Assembly (NCBI RefSeq): GCF_004367585.1
Contig: NZ_CP038015.1
Location: forward strand, 62,001 to 126,000
Reading direction: 5' to 3'
From: Paenisporosarcina antarctica
Lineage (GTDB): Bacteria; Bacillota; Bacilli; Bacillales_A; Planococcaceae
DNA: 64,000 bases
Shown here one piece after another: positions 8,937-16,840 of this stretch. The notes under the pieces are model-generated. The model had not been told where the DNA came from, made no database searches, and saw only the letters and a program-made list of their open reading frames with translations. The translations under genes were made by a program, and so were the position numbers. How positions within the stretch are numbered: the stretch's first letter is position 1; each line of letters starts with the position of its first letter.

Positions 8937-10812
8937 CGGAAAATCGATTAAAGATTTTGTGAAAAACACGCCGCTTTTTAAAGGAAGAAATCAACTCGAG
9001 TTTGATCAGCTGTATGGTCGTTGCGAAGAGCGTCAGTATGATAAAGGAGTGTTGATAGCGAACGCTAGAAAGAAGAGAGCGGGAATACTACTCGTCACTT
9101 CAGGTTTAGCGGAAGTGTATGCAGCAGGCTATCAACATGAACGAGAAGTGCTCGAATTAGCTGGTCCAGGTGGAATTATTGGATTAGCTAGTTTGAGTAA
9201 TATGTTGAAAATTCAGCAAAAACCGCCAAATACAGTAGAAATTCAAGCATTAGAAACAACACTTGGGCTGTTTCTTCCTTACGATGTCGTCAAGGAAATG
9301 CTGGAAGAACATGAAATTCAACGTTATTTTTTAGAAAAAGTGGTGTTTAGACTTCAAGATGTCTATCAATCATTTACTGAGCAGCTGCAGCAATCCAGCT
9401 TTATGGATAGTCAGAAAAAAGTATTTCAAAGGGTGCAAGACATGATGTCTTCCCCTTTGCTCATGCTGCCACCATCAAGTTCAATGTTAGATGGTATTCA
9501 ATTTATGTATAAAGAGGGACTCAGTGCTGTCGTTTGTCTAGACTCTTATTCCTCACAATCGCTGGTCGTATCGATGAGGGAAATCATCTCTGCGATTGCA
9601 CAAGAGAAACCTATGACAACGAAACTTTTAGAGATTGTTGGGAAAGAAAGCATCACAATCAAACGTTCCGCATATTATTATGAAGCGTTAAGCATCTTTC
9701 AAAAGAATCCAACTTTGCGACATGTAATCGTTGTAGATGAAATGGAAGCACCAGTTGGGATGCTGACACTTTCTGATGTACTAAAGCAGAGACATCGCTC
9801 GATACAACAAGTGATGGCAAATATTGATCACTTGGACGAGACATCTGTAGAGGAAGTATCACAAAAAGTGAAACAAGTGAGTAGTCAACTTTTAGAAGAA
9901 CGAGAAAGTATACGATTAATTGTTTCTACAATGACACCAATCTACGATGAAATTGTTAAAAAAAGTATCGAACTCGCTCAACAACGTCTTTTAAAAGAAA
10001 ATGGTCTCACAACACCTTGTGAATTCGTATTTTATCAAATGGGAAGCGCAGGTCGTGGGGAACAACTTTTGATGACGGACCAGGATCATTTTTTAGTGTA
10101 TGAAAAATCAACCAAGGCAATAGACGACTATTTCAAGCAACTTGCAGATGAAATCGTTCGCCTATTAGAAATGGTCGGGTTCAAACGTTGTGATGGGGAT
10201 ATGATGGCTAGCAATAAAATTTGGAGAGGTTCACTTGCAGATTGGCAACAACGTATCCATCGTTGGACCATTAATACCACAACACAAAATACATTGTACG
10301 CTTATAATTTCTTTGCGATGAGGTGGGTGAGCGGGGATCGCTCACTACATCACGACTTTATGAATGCGATTAACGAGGAACTTGAACGGTCGGGGATTCT
10401 TTTATTACAAATGGCGAGAGAACTTAAAGGGACCATCATTCCTTCATTAGATCATCGTATCCTTTCCTTTATTTTGCGTGAAGGAAAGGAAATTGATCTA
10501 AAGCTACGCGTATTGTTCCCATTCCATCACTCCCTTCAGTTGATATGCTTAAAAAATAAAATTGTTGATGGCTCTACCTTTGAAAAACTTGAATCATTGC
10601 GTGAATTAAATCGTTTTGATGATAGTACGTTAGAAGAGTTAAAAGAAAGCGCAGATTATGTGTTAATGGTAACCCTTCAACAAAAACTATTAGTAGGAAA
10701 TTCTAAAGTACAAATTGACAAGCTAACATCTAGAGAAAAAGCGTTGCTATCGAGAGCCTTGACAGTGTTACGCGAGTTTCAGATGACAGTTTTACGAGAT
10801 ATGGGTGTATAG
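8908..10812 (+). CDS. cNMP-binding, CBS-pair and DUF294 nucleotidyltransferase-like protein
   Basis: I place the start at ATG 8908 because GAGGTG sits 10 bases upstream; an ATG at 8887 has no such site. Domains in order: a cyclic-nucleotide-binding-like region (residues ~10-130, TPLFKGRNQLEFDQL to LGLFLPYDVV), two CBS domains (~180-310, ending VIVVDEMEAPVGMLTLSDVL), a DUF294 nucleotidyltransferase-like domain with the GSAGRGEQ...TDQD signature near residues 375-395, and a DUF294 C-terminal domain. The family resembles GlnD-type nucleotidyltransferases and is thought to sense adenylates or nucleotides. Being co-transcribed with the symporter and an exonuclease suggests it regulates transport; that is inference. 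Confidence 0.9.
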   Translation: MEKTFRQPSNGKSIKDFVKNTPLFKGRNQLEFDQLYGRCEERQYDKGVLIANARKKRAGILLVTSGLAEVYAAGYQHEREVLELAGPGGIIGLASLSNMLKIQQKPPNTVEIQALETTLGLFLPYDVVKEMLEEHEIQRYFLEKVVFRLQDVYQSFTEQLQQSSFMDSQKKVFQRVQDMMSSPLLMLPPSSSMLDGIQFMYKEGLSAVVCLDSYSSQSLVVSMREIISAIAQEKPMTTKLLEIVGKESITIKRSAYYYEALSIFQKNPTLRHVIVVDEMEAPVGMLTLSDVLKQRHRSIQQVMANIDHLDETSVEEVSQKVKQVSSQLLEERESIRLIVSTMTPIYDEIVKKSIELAQQRLLKENGLTTPCEFVFYQMGSAGRGEQLLMTDQDHFLVYEKSTKAIDDYFKQLADEIVRLLEMVGFKRCDGDMMASNKIWRGSLADWQQRIHRWTINTTTQNTLYAYNFFAMRWVSGDRSLHHDFMNAINEELERSGILLLQMARELKGTIIPSLDHRILSFILREGKEIDLKLRVLFPFHHSLQLICLKNKIVDGSTFEKLESLRELNRFDDSTLEELKESADYVLMVTLQQKLLVGNSKVQIDKLTSREKALLSRALTVLREFQMTVLRDMGV

Positions 10813-10842
10813 GAGTTGGGTACGTGAAGAGGGGGAGAACGA

Positions 10843-11490
10843 ATGGCAATTTGGTCAAAGAGGGTATTTCAAGATCGTATAAACCGTGAAATCCCCCTTT
10901 CAACACCACTTGATGAATTGAGTTTTTTGGTTGTAGATACGGAGACGACAGGATTTGCAGTTGGCAAGGACGATCGACTAATTGAAGTTGGAGCTGTGCC
11001 GATTGTAGGTTTAAAAGTTCTCGAGAATAAAACCTTTCAATCGTATGTGAACCCTAAGCGTGATATCCCTGAAATTATTACTAATTTGACATCGATTAAT
11101 AACAAGGATGTAGAAAATGCACCTGACTCACTCCAAGTGATTGAAGATTTATTTGCGTTTGCCGAAGAGCATGGTGCTCATAGCATGGTTGGGCATTATC
11201 TTACATTCGATATGCAAGTGCTTAAACATGAACTTCGTCGTGCAGATATCAAATTTCAACCACCCCCTTCAGTCGATACGCTTGATTTACTGTCCTATTT
11301 AGTGCCGACCTGGGAATTAAAGGACCTTGAATATTATGCTGTTGTGTTTGAAACACGAATATTTGAACGGCATAGTGCTCTTGGAGACGCGTTAACCACT
11401 GCTTATTTGTTTTGTGAGCTATGTGAGCGGGTTCAAGAGCGAGGTAAGCACACATGGGGGGACCTTCTAGCTCTTAGTCCTGTTAGATAG
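10843..11490 (+). CDS. DnaQ-like 3'-5' exonuclease (DEDDh)
   Basis: The 215-residue protein carries exonuclease motif I as VVDTETTGF near residues 30-38, motif II as VGHYLTFDMQVL near 113-124, and motif III as HSALGDALTTAYLF near 177-190, so all DEDDh acidic and histidine residues are present. It stands alone without polymerase domains. AGAGGGGGAGAACG precedes the ATG. It is the last gene of the symporter/DUF294 operon and is followed by a terminator at 11541. Whether its substrate is DNA, RNA or a small nucleotide is not known. Confidence 0.92.
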   Translation: MAIWSKRVFQDRINREIPLSTPLDELSFLVVDTETTGFAVGKDDRLIEVGAVPIVGLKVLENKTFQSYVNPKRDIPEIITNLTSINNKDVENAPDSLQVIEDLFAFAEEHGAHSMVGHYLTFDMQVLKHELRRADIKFQPPPSVDTLDLLSYLVPTWELKDLEYYAVVFETRIFERHSALGDALTTAYLFCELCERVQERGKHTWGDLLALSPVR

Positions 11491-11540
11491 AAGGAAACCG
11501 TAGTGGTCTTAAAAATGAATACCTTGTTTTCCATAAAGAA

Positions 11541-11574
11541 AACGACCGAAATTGCTTCTTCGGTCGTTTTTTAC
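11541..11574 (+). terminator. Rho-independent terminator of the symporter operon
   Basis: AACGACCGAA...TTCGGTCGTT stem and TTTT tail. The same CGACCGAA/TTCGGTCG hairpin ends the two long direct repeats at 12648 and 23726. Confidence 0.88.
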
Positions 11575-11856
11575 TTTCTCTTTTACACTTCATAGAACCA
11601 TCCGTTTAAATCCATCTACGTATCGTTGTTAAAATGTTTATTTTGATCAAGTGTAACGGCGGCGGTAGTATTCAAACCTGTTAGACAATGGCCGATTACT
11701 TGCGCAATGAAGCGGGAGAAACCATTAATAGGCATATTTGTACGAGTTAAATCGTATCTTGATAAGAATGCATACCGGATGTTCTTTGCTTTCGTATGGA
11801 TATGTAATTATATAGTGGGAATTTTCCCTCAAATTAGTATTTTATGATAAATTTTC

Positions 11857-11880
11857 GGTATAATGAATATACCATATAAT
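11857..11880 (+). promoter_or_regulatory. Promoter region with GGTATA-N5-TATACC palindrome
   Basis: The inverted repeat GGTATA ATGAA TATACC covers TATAAT, a likely -10 box, just upstream of the gene at 11897. A regulator could block the promoter here. The 11491-11856 stretch before it has no gene. Confidence 0.45.
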
Positions 11881-11896
11881 GAGAGGGTTGATTTAC

Positions 11897-12331
11897 ATGT
11901 CTATTGCTAGTGAATCGTCTAAGGTGAATTTAGCCTTTTTAAAAAATGATTTAGGTTTAAATCAAGTTAGAAACACAACGCTTTTTCAAAAAGATGAATT
12001 CTTCATTATTTCACCATCCGTTCAAAATAAGAAGAATTGGTTTGATGTGAGTGAGTCAGTGATGGATAACTTCGATCCGGAGAATCAAGAAGGTTATTTA
12101 CTGATACGATTCCAAGATAAGTTTCTCATGGCTAAATTACAAGCATTTCAAAAGCAAATGATGATTAATGGTTCTCAGGCAAGTAGTAAATCAAAATCGC
12201 CTCATTGGAAATTCAAAGTAATAGAAGCAACGAGTCCGTATATTGTAAATATGGGAGATATCAATCTTAACTACCCGATACAGATGCCTAGTGAAAATCA
12301 ATTAAAGAGCTTTTTTAATAAGGAAAGCTAA
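11897..12331 (+). CDS. Hypothetical 144-residue protein
   Basis: I choose the ATG at 11897 because GAGAGGG lies 8-9 bases upstream; the ATG at 11879 overlaps that site. The protein is soluble, with no membrane segment and no motif I recognise. Its pattern of strands (EFFIISPSV, GYLLIRFQDKFLMAKL, HWKFKVIEA) suggests a compact alpha/beta protein. It lies between the symporter operon and the left repeat of the defence island, so it may be core genome or island edge. Confidence 0.65.
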   Translation: MSIASESSKVNLAFLKNDLGLNQVRNTTLFQKDEFFIISPSVQNKKNWFDVSESVMDNFDPENQEGYLLIRFQDKFLMAKLQAFQKQMMINGSQASSKSKSPHWKFKVIEATSPYIVNMGDINLNYPIQMPSENQLKSFFNKES

Positions 12332-12400
12332 ATTTTTGTTGAGTTCATGTAGAACGAGTCCATCCGAAATTTAAACATATATATGTGTGAAGAACGGACA

Positions 12401-12686
12401 GCTGGGCTTGTTTAAGGACTAAGGACTTTAAATGGGTTGTTTTGTAATGCTAGTTTGAAAGTATGCGAAAATAAGATGCCTGTGTGCTTTTGTGCACAGG
12501 CATCTTATTGGTACTAGATTATAAACAGACAGTACAGGTACTATTTATTGTCCAGGGTGCCGACTTCACTTGACGGACCTTACTTTTATTCATCCAGTTT
12601 AAACATTTGGGTTACTAAAGAATTGTCACCATGTATTCTTTAAAGGGAACGACCGAAGATTCAATTTCGGTCGTTTTTTACTTTCA
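12401..12686 (+). repeat. Left direct repeat flanking the Mza-like island
   Basis: This ~285-bp sequence matches 23514-23758 over its length at roughly four bases in five. Shared phrases include GGCTTGTTTAAGG, AGTTTGAAAGTATGC, CAGGGTGCC-ACTTCACTTGA, GGTTACTAAAGAAT-GTCACC and the final hairpin GACCGAAGAT-CAATTTCGGTCGTTTTTT. The left copy carries an extra ~45-bp insert holding a separate hairpin (12473-12506, AAGATGCCTGTG / CACAGGCATCTT). Both copies end in the same terminator. Confidence 0.88.
12473..12510 (+). terminator. Terminator-like hairpin inside the left repeat
   Basis: AAGATGCCTGTG...CACAGGCATCTT stem, absent from the right repeat copy. The T-tract is short (TTATT), so it may be a bidirectional hairpin. 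Confidence 0.6.
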
Positions 12687-12790
12687 TTTACAAGTAATCA
12701 TAAGTTTCTTATACAATCAAAAATCAGTTACTTTTATACAATATATCTTTTTAATACATATTTTATTAGTGGAATTGATTTCATATTGAG

Positions 12791-12816
12791 TGCATCAAAA
12801 GCGTTGCTTTGATGCA
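12791..12816. promoter_or_regulatory. Inverted repeat upstream of the methyltransferase, candidate operator
   Basis: TGCATCAAA...TTTGATGCA, nine-bp perfect arms extended by AGC/GCT next to the centre. It lies 22 bases before the first possible start of the island and could be bound by a regulator or by the methyltransferase itself. Confidence 0.5.
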
Positions 12817-12837
12817 AATTCGGTGGATAAGTAAAAG

Positions 12838-13110
12838 GTGAAAATTAACCATGTTAAACAGACTCTCATGTCTTATAATGGTCATAGTAACTTTCTCTAT
12901 TCTGTTAATGAGTGTGTCGAACTCTCATTATATAAGCTTGTAGTAGCAAGAACACAGAATTTAAAAATTGAAATACAAACAAAATATGCTAATAGCAAGG
13001 TTGCGTTTTCCTCTAATTTGAGTTATGCTGCATATAATAATGATGAGAATACATGTTCTGCATTAGGAAGGAAATACGCTGATGAAAGAAACAACATTCA
13101 ACTTAGTTGA
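12838..13110 (+). CDS. Possible small leader protein before the methyltransferase
   Basis: A 90-codon open frame starting GTG (or ATG 12868) whose end overlaps the methyltransferase start by 29 bases. There is no strong ribosome binding site and no recognisable motif. It is polar with no membrane segment. It may be a real small gene, for example a control protein, or only an open stretch of leader DNA. No helix-turn-helix is evident. Confidence 0.3.
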   Translation: MKINHVKQTLMSYNGHSNFLYSVNECVELSLYKLVVARTQNLKIEIQTKYANSKVAFSSNLSYAAYNNDENTCSALGRKYADERNNIQLS

Positions 13111-14788
13111 CCTTTTTGCAGGCGCTGGGGGATTAAGTATTGGTTTTACTCAAACTGGCAGATTTAATGTTATTGGTGCTGTTGAAATTAATGATGCGGC
13201 CAAGGAAACTTTTATTTATAACCATGGAAACAACAGAGATATCATCTTATCGGTTGATAATTCAGGCAGAAGTGATATAACTCAAATGGACTTTAATAGT
13301 TTTAATTTTGAAGCAGATAAAACCGTTGTAGTGGGTGGTCCGCCTTGTCAAGGTTTTTCAAACGCAAATCGTCAAAAAAATTATCTTATTTCAGGAAATA
13401 ATCAACTAGTAAAGGAATACGTTCGAGCAATAAGAGACATTAAACCGATAGCATTTCTGATGGAAAATGTAAAATCAATGAATTCCTCAGTCCATAAGTT
13501 TTTTGTAACAAAATCTGATACTAACAATTTGAATGATTTTAGTTCGGAAAAACATCTTGATCAAATCTCAAGTCAAACGAAAGAATCATTATACACAACA
13601 GATTTTATAACTTTATTAGAAACTGAGAATATTGCTTTAAATAATGTGGCTTCTAAATTTGTGGACATAAAAGATGTTCCCAAACCTATCGTAGAAGATC
13701 CGCAATTAATTATTAGACTTAGAACTATAGAAAGTAGATATAATAAAAGTGGATCTGTACTGTTGAAAACAAATAAAGAAAAACAAGAAGTAAGTAAGAT
13801 AATTGAGTTATTAAAAGAAAGAGTGAATGGTGATGCAGATATTAATTGTATGCTTAATGAAGCAATTGTTTCCCTTCAATTATTAATTAAGGACCCTACA
13901 AGCTATAACGAGCAAAAAAGTTATTCAATGGATTTCGTTGAATATAATCGCTTTTTAACACGTTGTCAGGAACTCCAGGACGAAAAAATTGATTGTGATA
14001 AATTTATATTTGAAAATGAAGAAAAGTATATTGTGAAAATTCAGGTTAAATCATATAACGTAGTTGAATATTTAACTAGTGTTTTTGAATATTATGGATA
14101 TAAAGTGGACAGTAGAGTACTTGATGCATCTAAATTTGGTGTTCCACAACGAAGAAAAAGATTCATGATGCTAGGAGTAAGAAAAACAAGACAATCAATA
14201 ATTCTTCCTCAAAAATTAACAAATAAAATCTTTACTGTAAAAGATGCCATAGAAGATTTGGAAGAAATTAAACCGCAACATGAACTAGAGAGTTATTGTT
14301 CAAGTAATTATGAAAATCATCAAATTCAAAGTGATTTAATTAAATATTATCGTAAAAATATTGATGAAACATTACTCTTTAACCATGTGAATACTAAGAG
14401 TACTGAATTAGTAAAAGCGCGTTTCAAACATATATTGGAAAAAGGCGGGAAAAACTTTCACAGTCTTCCAGAAGAATTAAAAAAGAGTTATCAAGACGCA
14501 TCCCGAACCCAAAATACGGTTTATTTAAGATTGAATTATGATGAACCTTCACCTACAGTAATAAATGTTCGGAAATCAATGTGGCAACATCCAAGCAAAG
14601 CGCGAGCTTTGAGTATAAGAGAAGCCGCAAGATTGCAATCGTTCCCAGATAACTTTGAGTTTATGGGTAGAAAAGATGAACAATACCAGCAAGTTGGGAA
14701 TGCTGTCCCACCTTTGTTAGCTAAAGCAGTTGCTGAACAAATGCTTAAATATTTAGATAGTATGACAAATCAGAAAGACAGTTGCTGA
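13082..14788 (+). CDS. DNA (cytosine-5) methyltransferase with large central insertion
   Basis: All key C5-methyltransferase motifs are present: motif I LVDLFAGAGG (8-17), motif IV GGPPCQGFSN with catalytic Cys89, motif VI ENV at 128-130, motif VIII FGVPQRRKR at 352-360, motif IX/TRD region, and the final QVGNAVPPLLAKAVAEQ. About 190 residues (131-320), mostly charged and helical, are inserted between motifs VI and VIII, much more than in simple Dcm enzymes. AGGAAGG lies 9-10 bases before the ATG. The gene has its own terminator, so it is transcribed apart from the four effector-like genes that follow. In Mza-type and MutL/Z1-linked restriction systems a C5 methyltransferase protects host DNA; the recognition site cannot be read from sequence. 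Confidence 0.95.
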   Translation: MKETTFNLVDLFAGAGGLSIGFTQTGRFNVIGAVEINDAAKETFIYNHGNNRDIILSVDNSGRSDITQMDFNSFNFEADKTVVVGGPPCQGFSNANRQKNYLISGNNQLVKEYVRAIRDIKPIAFLMENVKSMNSSVHKFFVTKSDTNNLNDFSSEKHLDQISSQTKESLYTTDFITLLETENIALNNVASKFVDIKDVPKPIVEDPQLIIRLRTIESRYNKSGSVLLKTNKEKQEVSKIIELLKERVNGDADINCMLNEAIVSLQLLIKDPTSYNEQKSYSMDFVEYNRFLTRCQELQDEKIDCDKFIFENEEKYIVKIQVKSYNVVEYLTSVFEYYGYKVDSRVLDASKFGVPQRRKRFMMLGVRKTRQSIILPQKLTNKIFTVKDAIEDLEEIKPQHELESYCSSNYENHQIQSDLIKYYRKNIDETLLFNHVNTKSTELVKARFKHILEKGGKNFHSLPEELKKSYQDASRTQNTVYLRLNYDEPSPTVINVRKSMWQHPSKARALSIREAARLQSFPDNFEFMGRKDEQYQQVGNAVPPLLAKAVAEQMLKYLDSMTNQKDSC

Positions 14789-14815
14789 TAAAAGTGACTG
14801 TCTTTTTGATTTGTC
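14764..14815 (+). terminator. Terminator overlapping the end of the methyltransferase gene
   Basis: A near-perfect 19-bp stem, GACAAATCAGAAAGACAGT against ACTGTCTTTTTGATTTGTC, whose left arm is inside the coding sequence. Confidence 0.8.
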
Positions 14816-15019
14816 AAATTCTCTTGTTAATTATTTAAAAAATGAAGATTCTTTTTACTTAATTAAGAAGGGTGGAATCTCTCAATCCCTGAGAGACCAG
14901 TAATAAAACAGAATTGTAAAATAAAACTTAATAAAGGAAGGAATGCTAAGTAAGTGGGGAAAATACTTTATGGAAATTGATTTTAACTCAGCCTAGCAAC
15001 GCGACCTGTAATTAATAGC

Positions 15020-15256
15020 ATTACGTTCACTCGGATAATGCTAAAGGTGCTAACGCAGACCCCCATAAATATAAAAAGTATGAAATTTTATAATGCAATT
15101 TGAATATAACCATGGAGGTGGATATATCCAAATTATTGACCATGGAATAAGAATGACTTATTTAGATATCCAAGTTGGTAAAGCTGAACGGAATAGCTTT
15201 TGTATAATATGGGTGGAGAACCTATACAAAAAATTGGATCAGAATTCGACATTTAA
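15020..15256 (+). pseudogene. Decayed fragment, possibly an M23-type peptidase
   Basis: Short readable pieces in shifting frames: one ending NADPHKYKKYEIL-stop, then NHGGGYIQIIDHGIRMTYL from 15108, then GGEPIQKIGSEF ending at 15256. GGGY-IIDHG---TYL followed by GEPI-KIGS resembles the order of an M23 LytM-type metallopeptidase core. No intact frame spans the region. The match is short, so this is tentative. It lies between the methyltransferase terminator and the operon. Confidence 0.35.
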
Positions 15257-15259
15257 TTT

Positions 15260-15304
15260 AAAGAGTATATGATGTATTGAAAGTTCATCATATACTCTTT
15301 TTTG
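15260..15304 (+). terminator. Strong terminator before the four-gene operon
   Basis: AAAGAGTATATGATG / CATCATATACTCTTT, a perfect 15-bp stem with T tail. It isolates the downstream operon from upstream transcription. Confidence 0.9.
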
Positions 15305-15358
15305 ATATTTTGATAAGCTTAACTTAACTTAACTAGAAATTATTGGGAGATGGTAGAT

Positions 15359-16840
15359 TTGTATACAATTCTTACACAGCCTTCAGCTGCTCCGGTTATT
15401 CAATCTTTAAGGAATATTGGATATAAAGCACAAACAGCTATTGCAGATATTGTCGATAATGGGATAGATGCAGAAGCAACTGATATTCATATTACTTTTA
15501 AATACGACAATGGTAATGGATATATAAAGATACAAGATAACGGCAAAGGTATGACAGATAAGGAATTACAAATTGCCATGACAATCGGTTCTAAGGATCC
15601 AAGAGAAGAACGCAAGCAACATGAGCTTGGACGTTTTGGAATGGGATTAAAAACAGGTTCGTTTTCTTTAGGTCAACGTCTAAGCGTACTGACGAAAATA
15701 GATGGAGTTATCTCTGAACGTTGCTGGGATTTAGAATATGTAAGCACACATAATGAGTGGTATCTGTTTAAAGAAATACCAAGTGAAGTTAAATGGAAAA
15801 TGGGAACAATCGATTCTGATAATGGGACAATTGTATTTATTGATAAGTTAGATAGATTTTGTGGATATGGGACAGAAAAAATCATTCAATTAAGTAGTTA
15901 TTACGCTAAGGTAGCACGTATTAGAAAATTTTTAGAAATGGTCTTTCAGGTCAAATTAGATAACGGTCTTAATATCTATATAAACGATAACTTTTTAGAT
16001 TCATGGGATCCGTTTTTATGTGAACACCCTAAAACTTTGGAAGGTGAAACGCAAATAATAAAGGTTAATAGAAAAAGAGTGAAAATAACCCCATATGTAT
16101 TACCTCATCCATCAACATTTAATGAAACTGAATATAAAATAGCGGGTGGTATCAAAGGATGGCGTGATCAACAGGGATTTTATATTTATCGAGAAGGAAG
16201 ACTTGTTAATTTTGGGGATTGGTTTGGTTTATTTACAAAAGATAGTTTCTCTGAATTAGTCCGAATTAAAATTGATTTTACAAATAATGCAGACGATGAT
16301 TGGAAAATTGATATAAAGAAATCAAGTGTTTCAATACCCGAAGATGCTAAAGAAAATCTAAAAGCAATTGGTAAATACTATAGGCAAGTTTCAAAGGAAA
16401 TAATGCTTTATAGAGCAAAACCTTCACGTACTCAGTCTAAAATGAAAGGTTCATTACATACTTGGGAATTAGCTAATGATGAAGCTGACAGTCCGTATCT
16501 ATTAAATCGTAATCATTCTATATTGACAAATATATTGAAAGATATTGATGAAGATATGCGTAGAAAATTTAACTTGTATTTAAAGTTAGTTGAATTAGGA
16601 TCACCTAATAATTTATTGCATTCTTCCAGTTTAGTGAAAAAAGAAAAGCAAGTACAAGAAGTGGATGAAAAAATAAAGTATTACATTATTGAACTATCAA
16701 AAACTTTAATAGATTCAAATGAAATAATAATCCTTGAAGAAATAGTGGATGCAATATCTCTATTCCCAGGATTTGAGTCTGTAGAAAGAACGACTATTAA
16801 AAATATATTAGAAAAGGATGTGTTAGTTAATGAACGGTGA
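15359..16840 (+). CDS. MutL/MORC-like GHKL ATPase of Mza-type defence system
   Basis: The N-terminal GHKL ATPase fold is clear. The N box is AIADIVDNGIDAEATDI (near residues 27-43), the G1 box is IQDNGKGM (58-65) and the G2 box is LGRFGMGLKTGSFSLGQ (90-106), as in HATPase_c_3 MORC/MutL relatives. The remaining ~350 residues are helical. GGGAG at 15345 touches the ATG at 15350, so the TTG at 15359, nine bases away, is the likelier start. It overlaps the Z1 gene by 11 bases. MutL-like ATPases joined to Z1 proteins, restriction-fold nucleases and C5 methyltransferases were described as restriction-like systems by Iyer, Abhiman and Aravind, and the Mza system is a tested anti-phage member. The role here is by homology. 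Confidence 0.92.
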   Translation: MYTILTQPSAAPVIQSLRNIGYKAQTAIADIVDNGIDAEATDIHITFKYDNGNGYIKIQDNGKGMTDKELQIAMTIGSKDPREERKQHELGRFGMGLKTGSFSLGQRLSVLTKIDGVISERCWDLEYVSTHNEWYLFKEIPSEVKWKMGTIDSDNGTIVFIDKLDRFCGYGTEKIIQLSSYYAKVARIRKFLEMVFQVKLDNGLNIYINDNFLDSWDPFLCEHPKTLEGETQIIKVNRKRVKITPYVLPHPSTFNETEYKIAGGIKGWRDQQGFYIYREGRLVNFGDWFGLFTKDSFSELVRIKIDFTNNADDDWKIDIKKSSVSIPEDAKENLKAIGKYYRQVSKEIMLYRAKPSRTQSKMKGSLHTWELANDEADSPYLLNRNHSILTNILKDIDEDMRRKFNLYLKLVELGSPNNLLHSSSLVKKEKQVQEVDEKIKYYIIELSKTLIDSNEIIILEEIVDAISLFPGFESVERTTIKNILEKDVLVNER

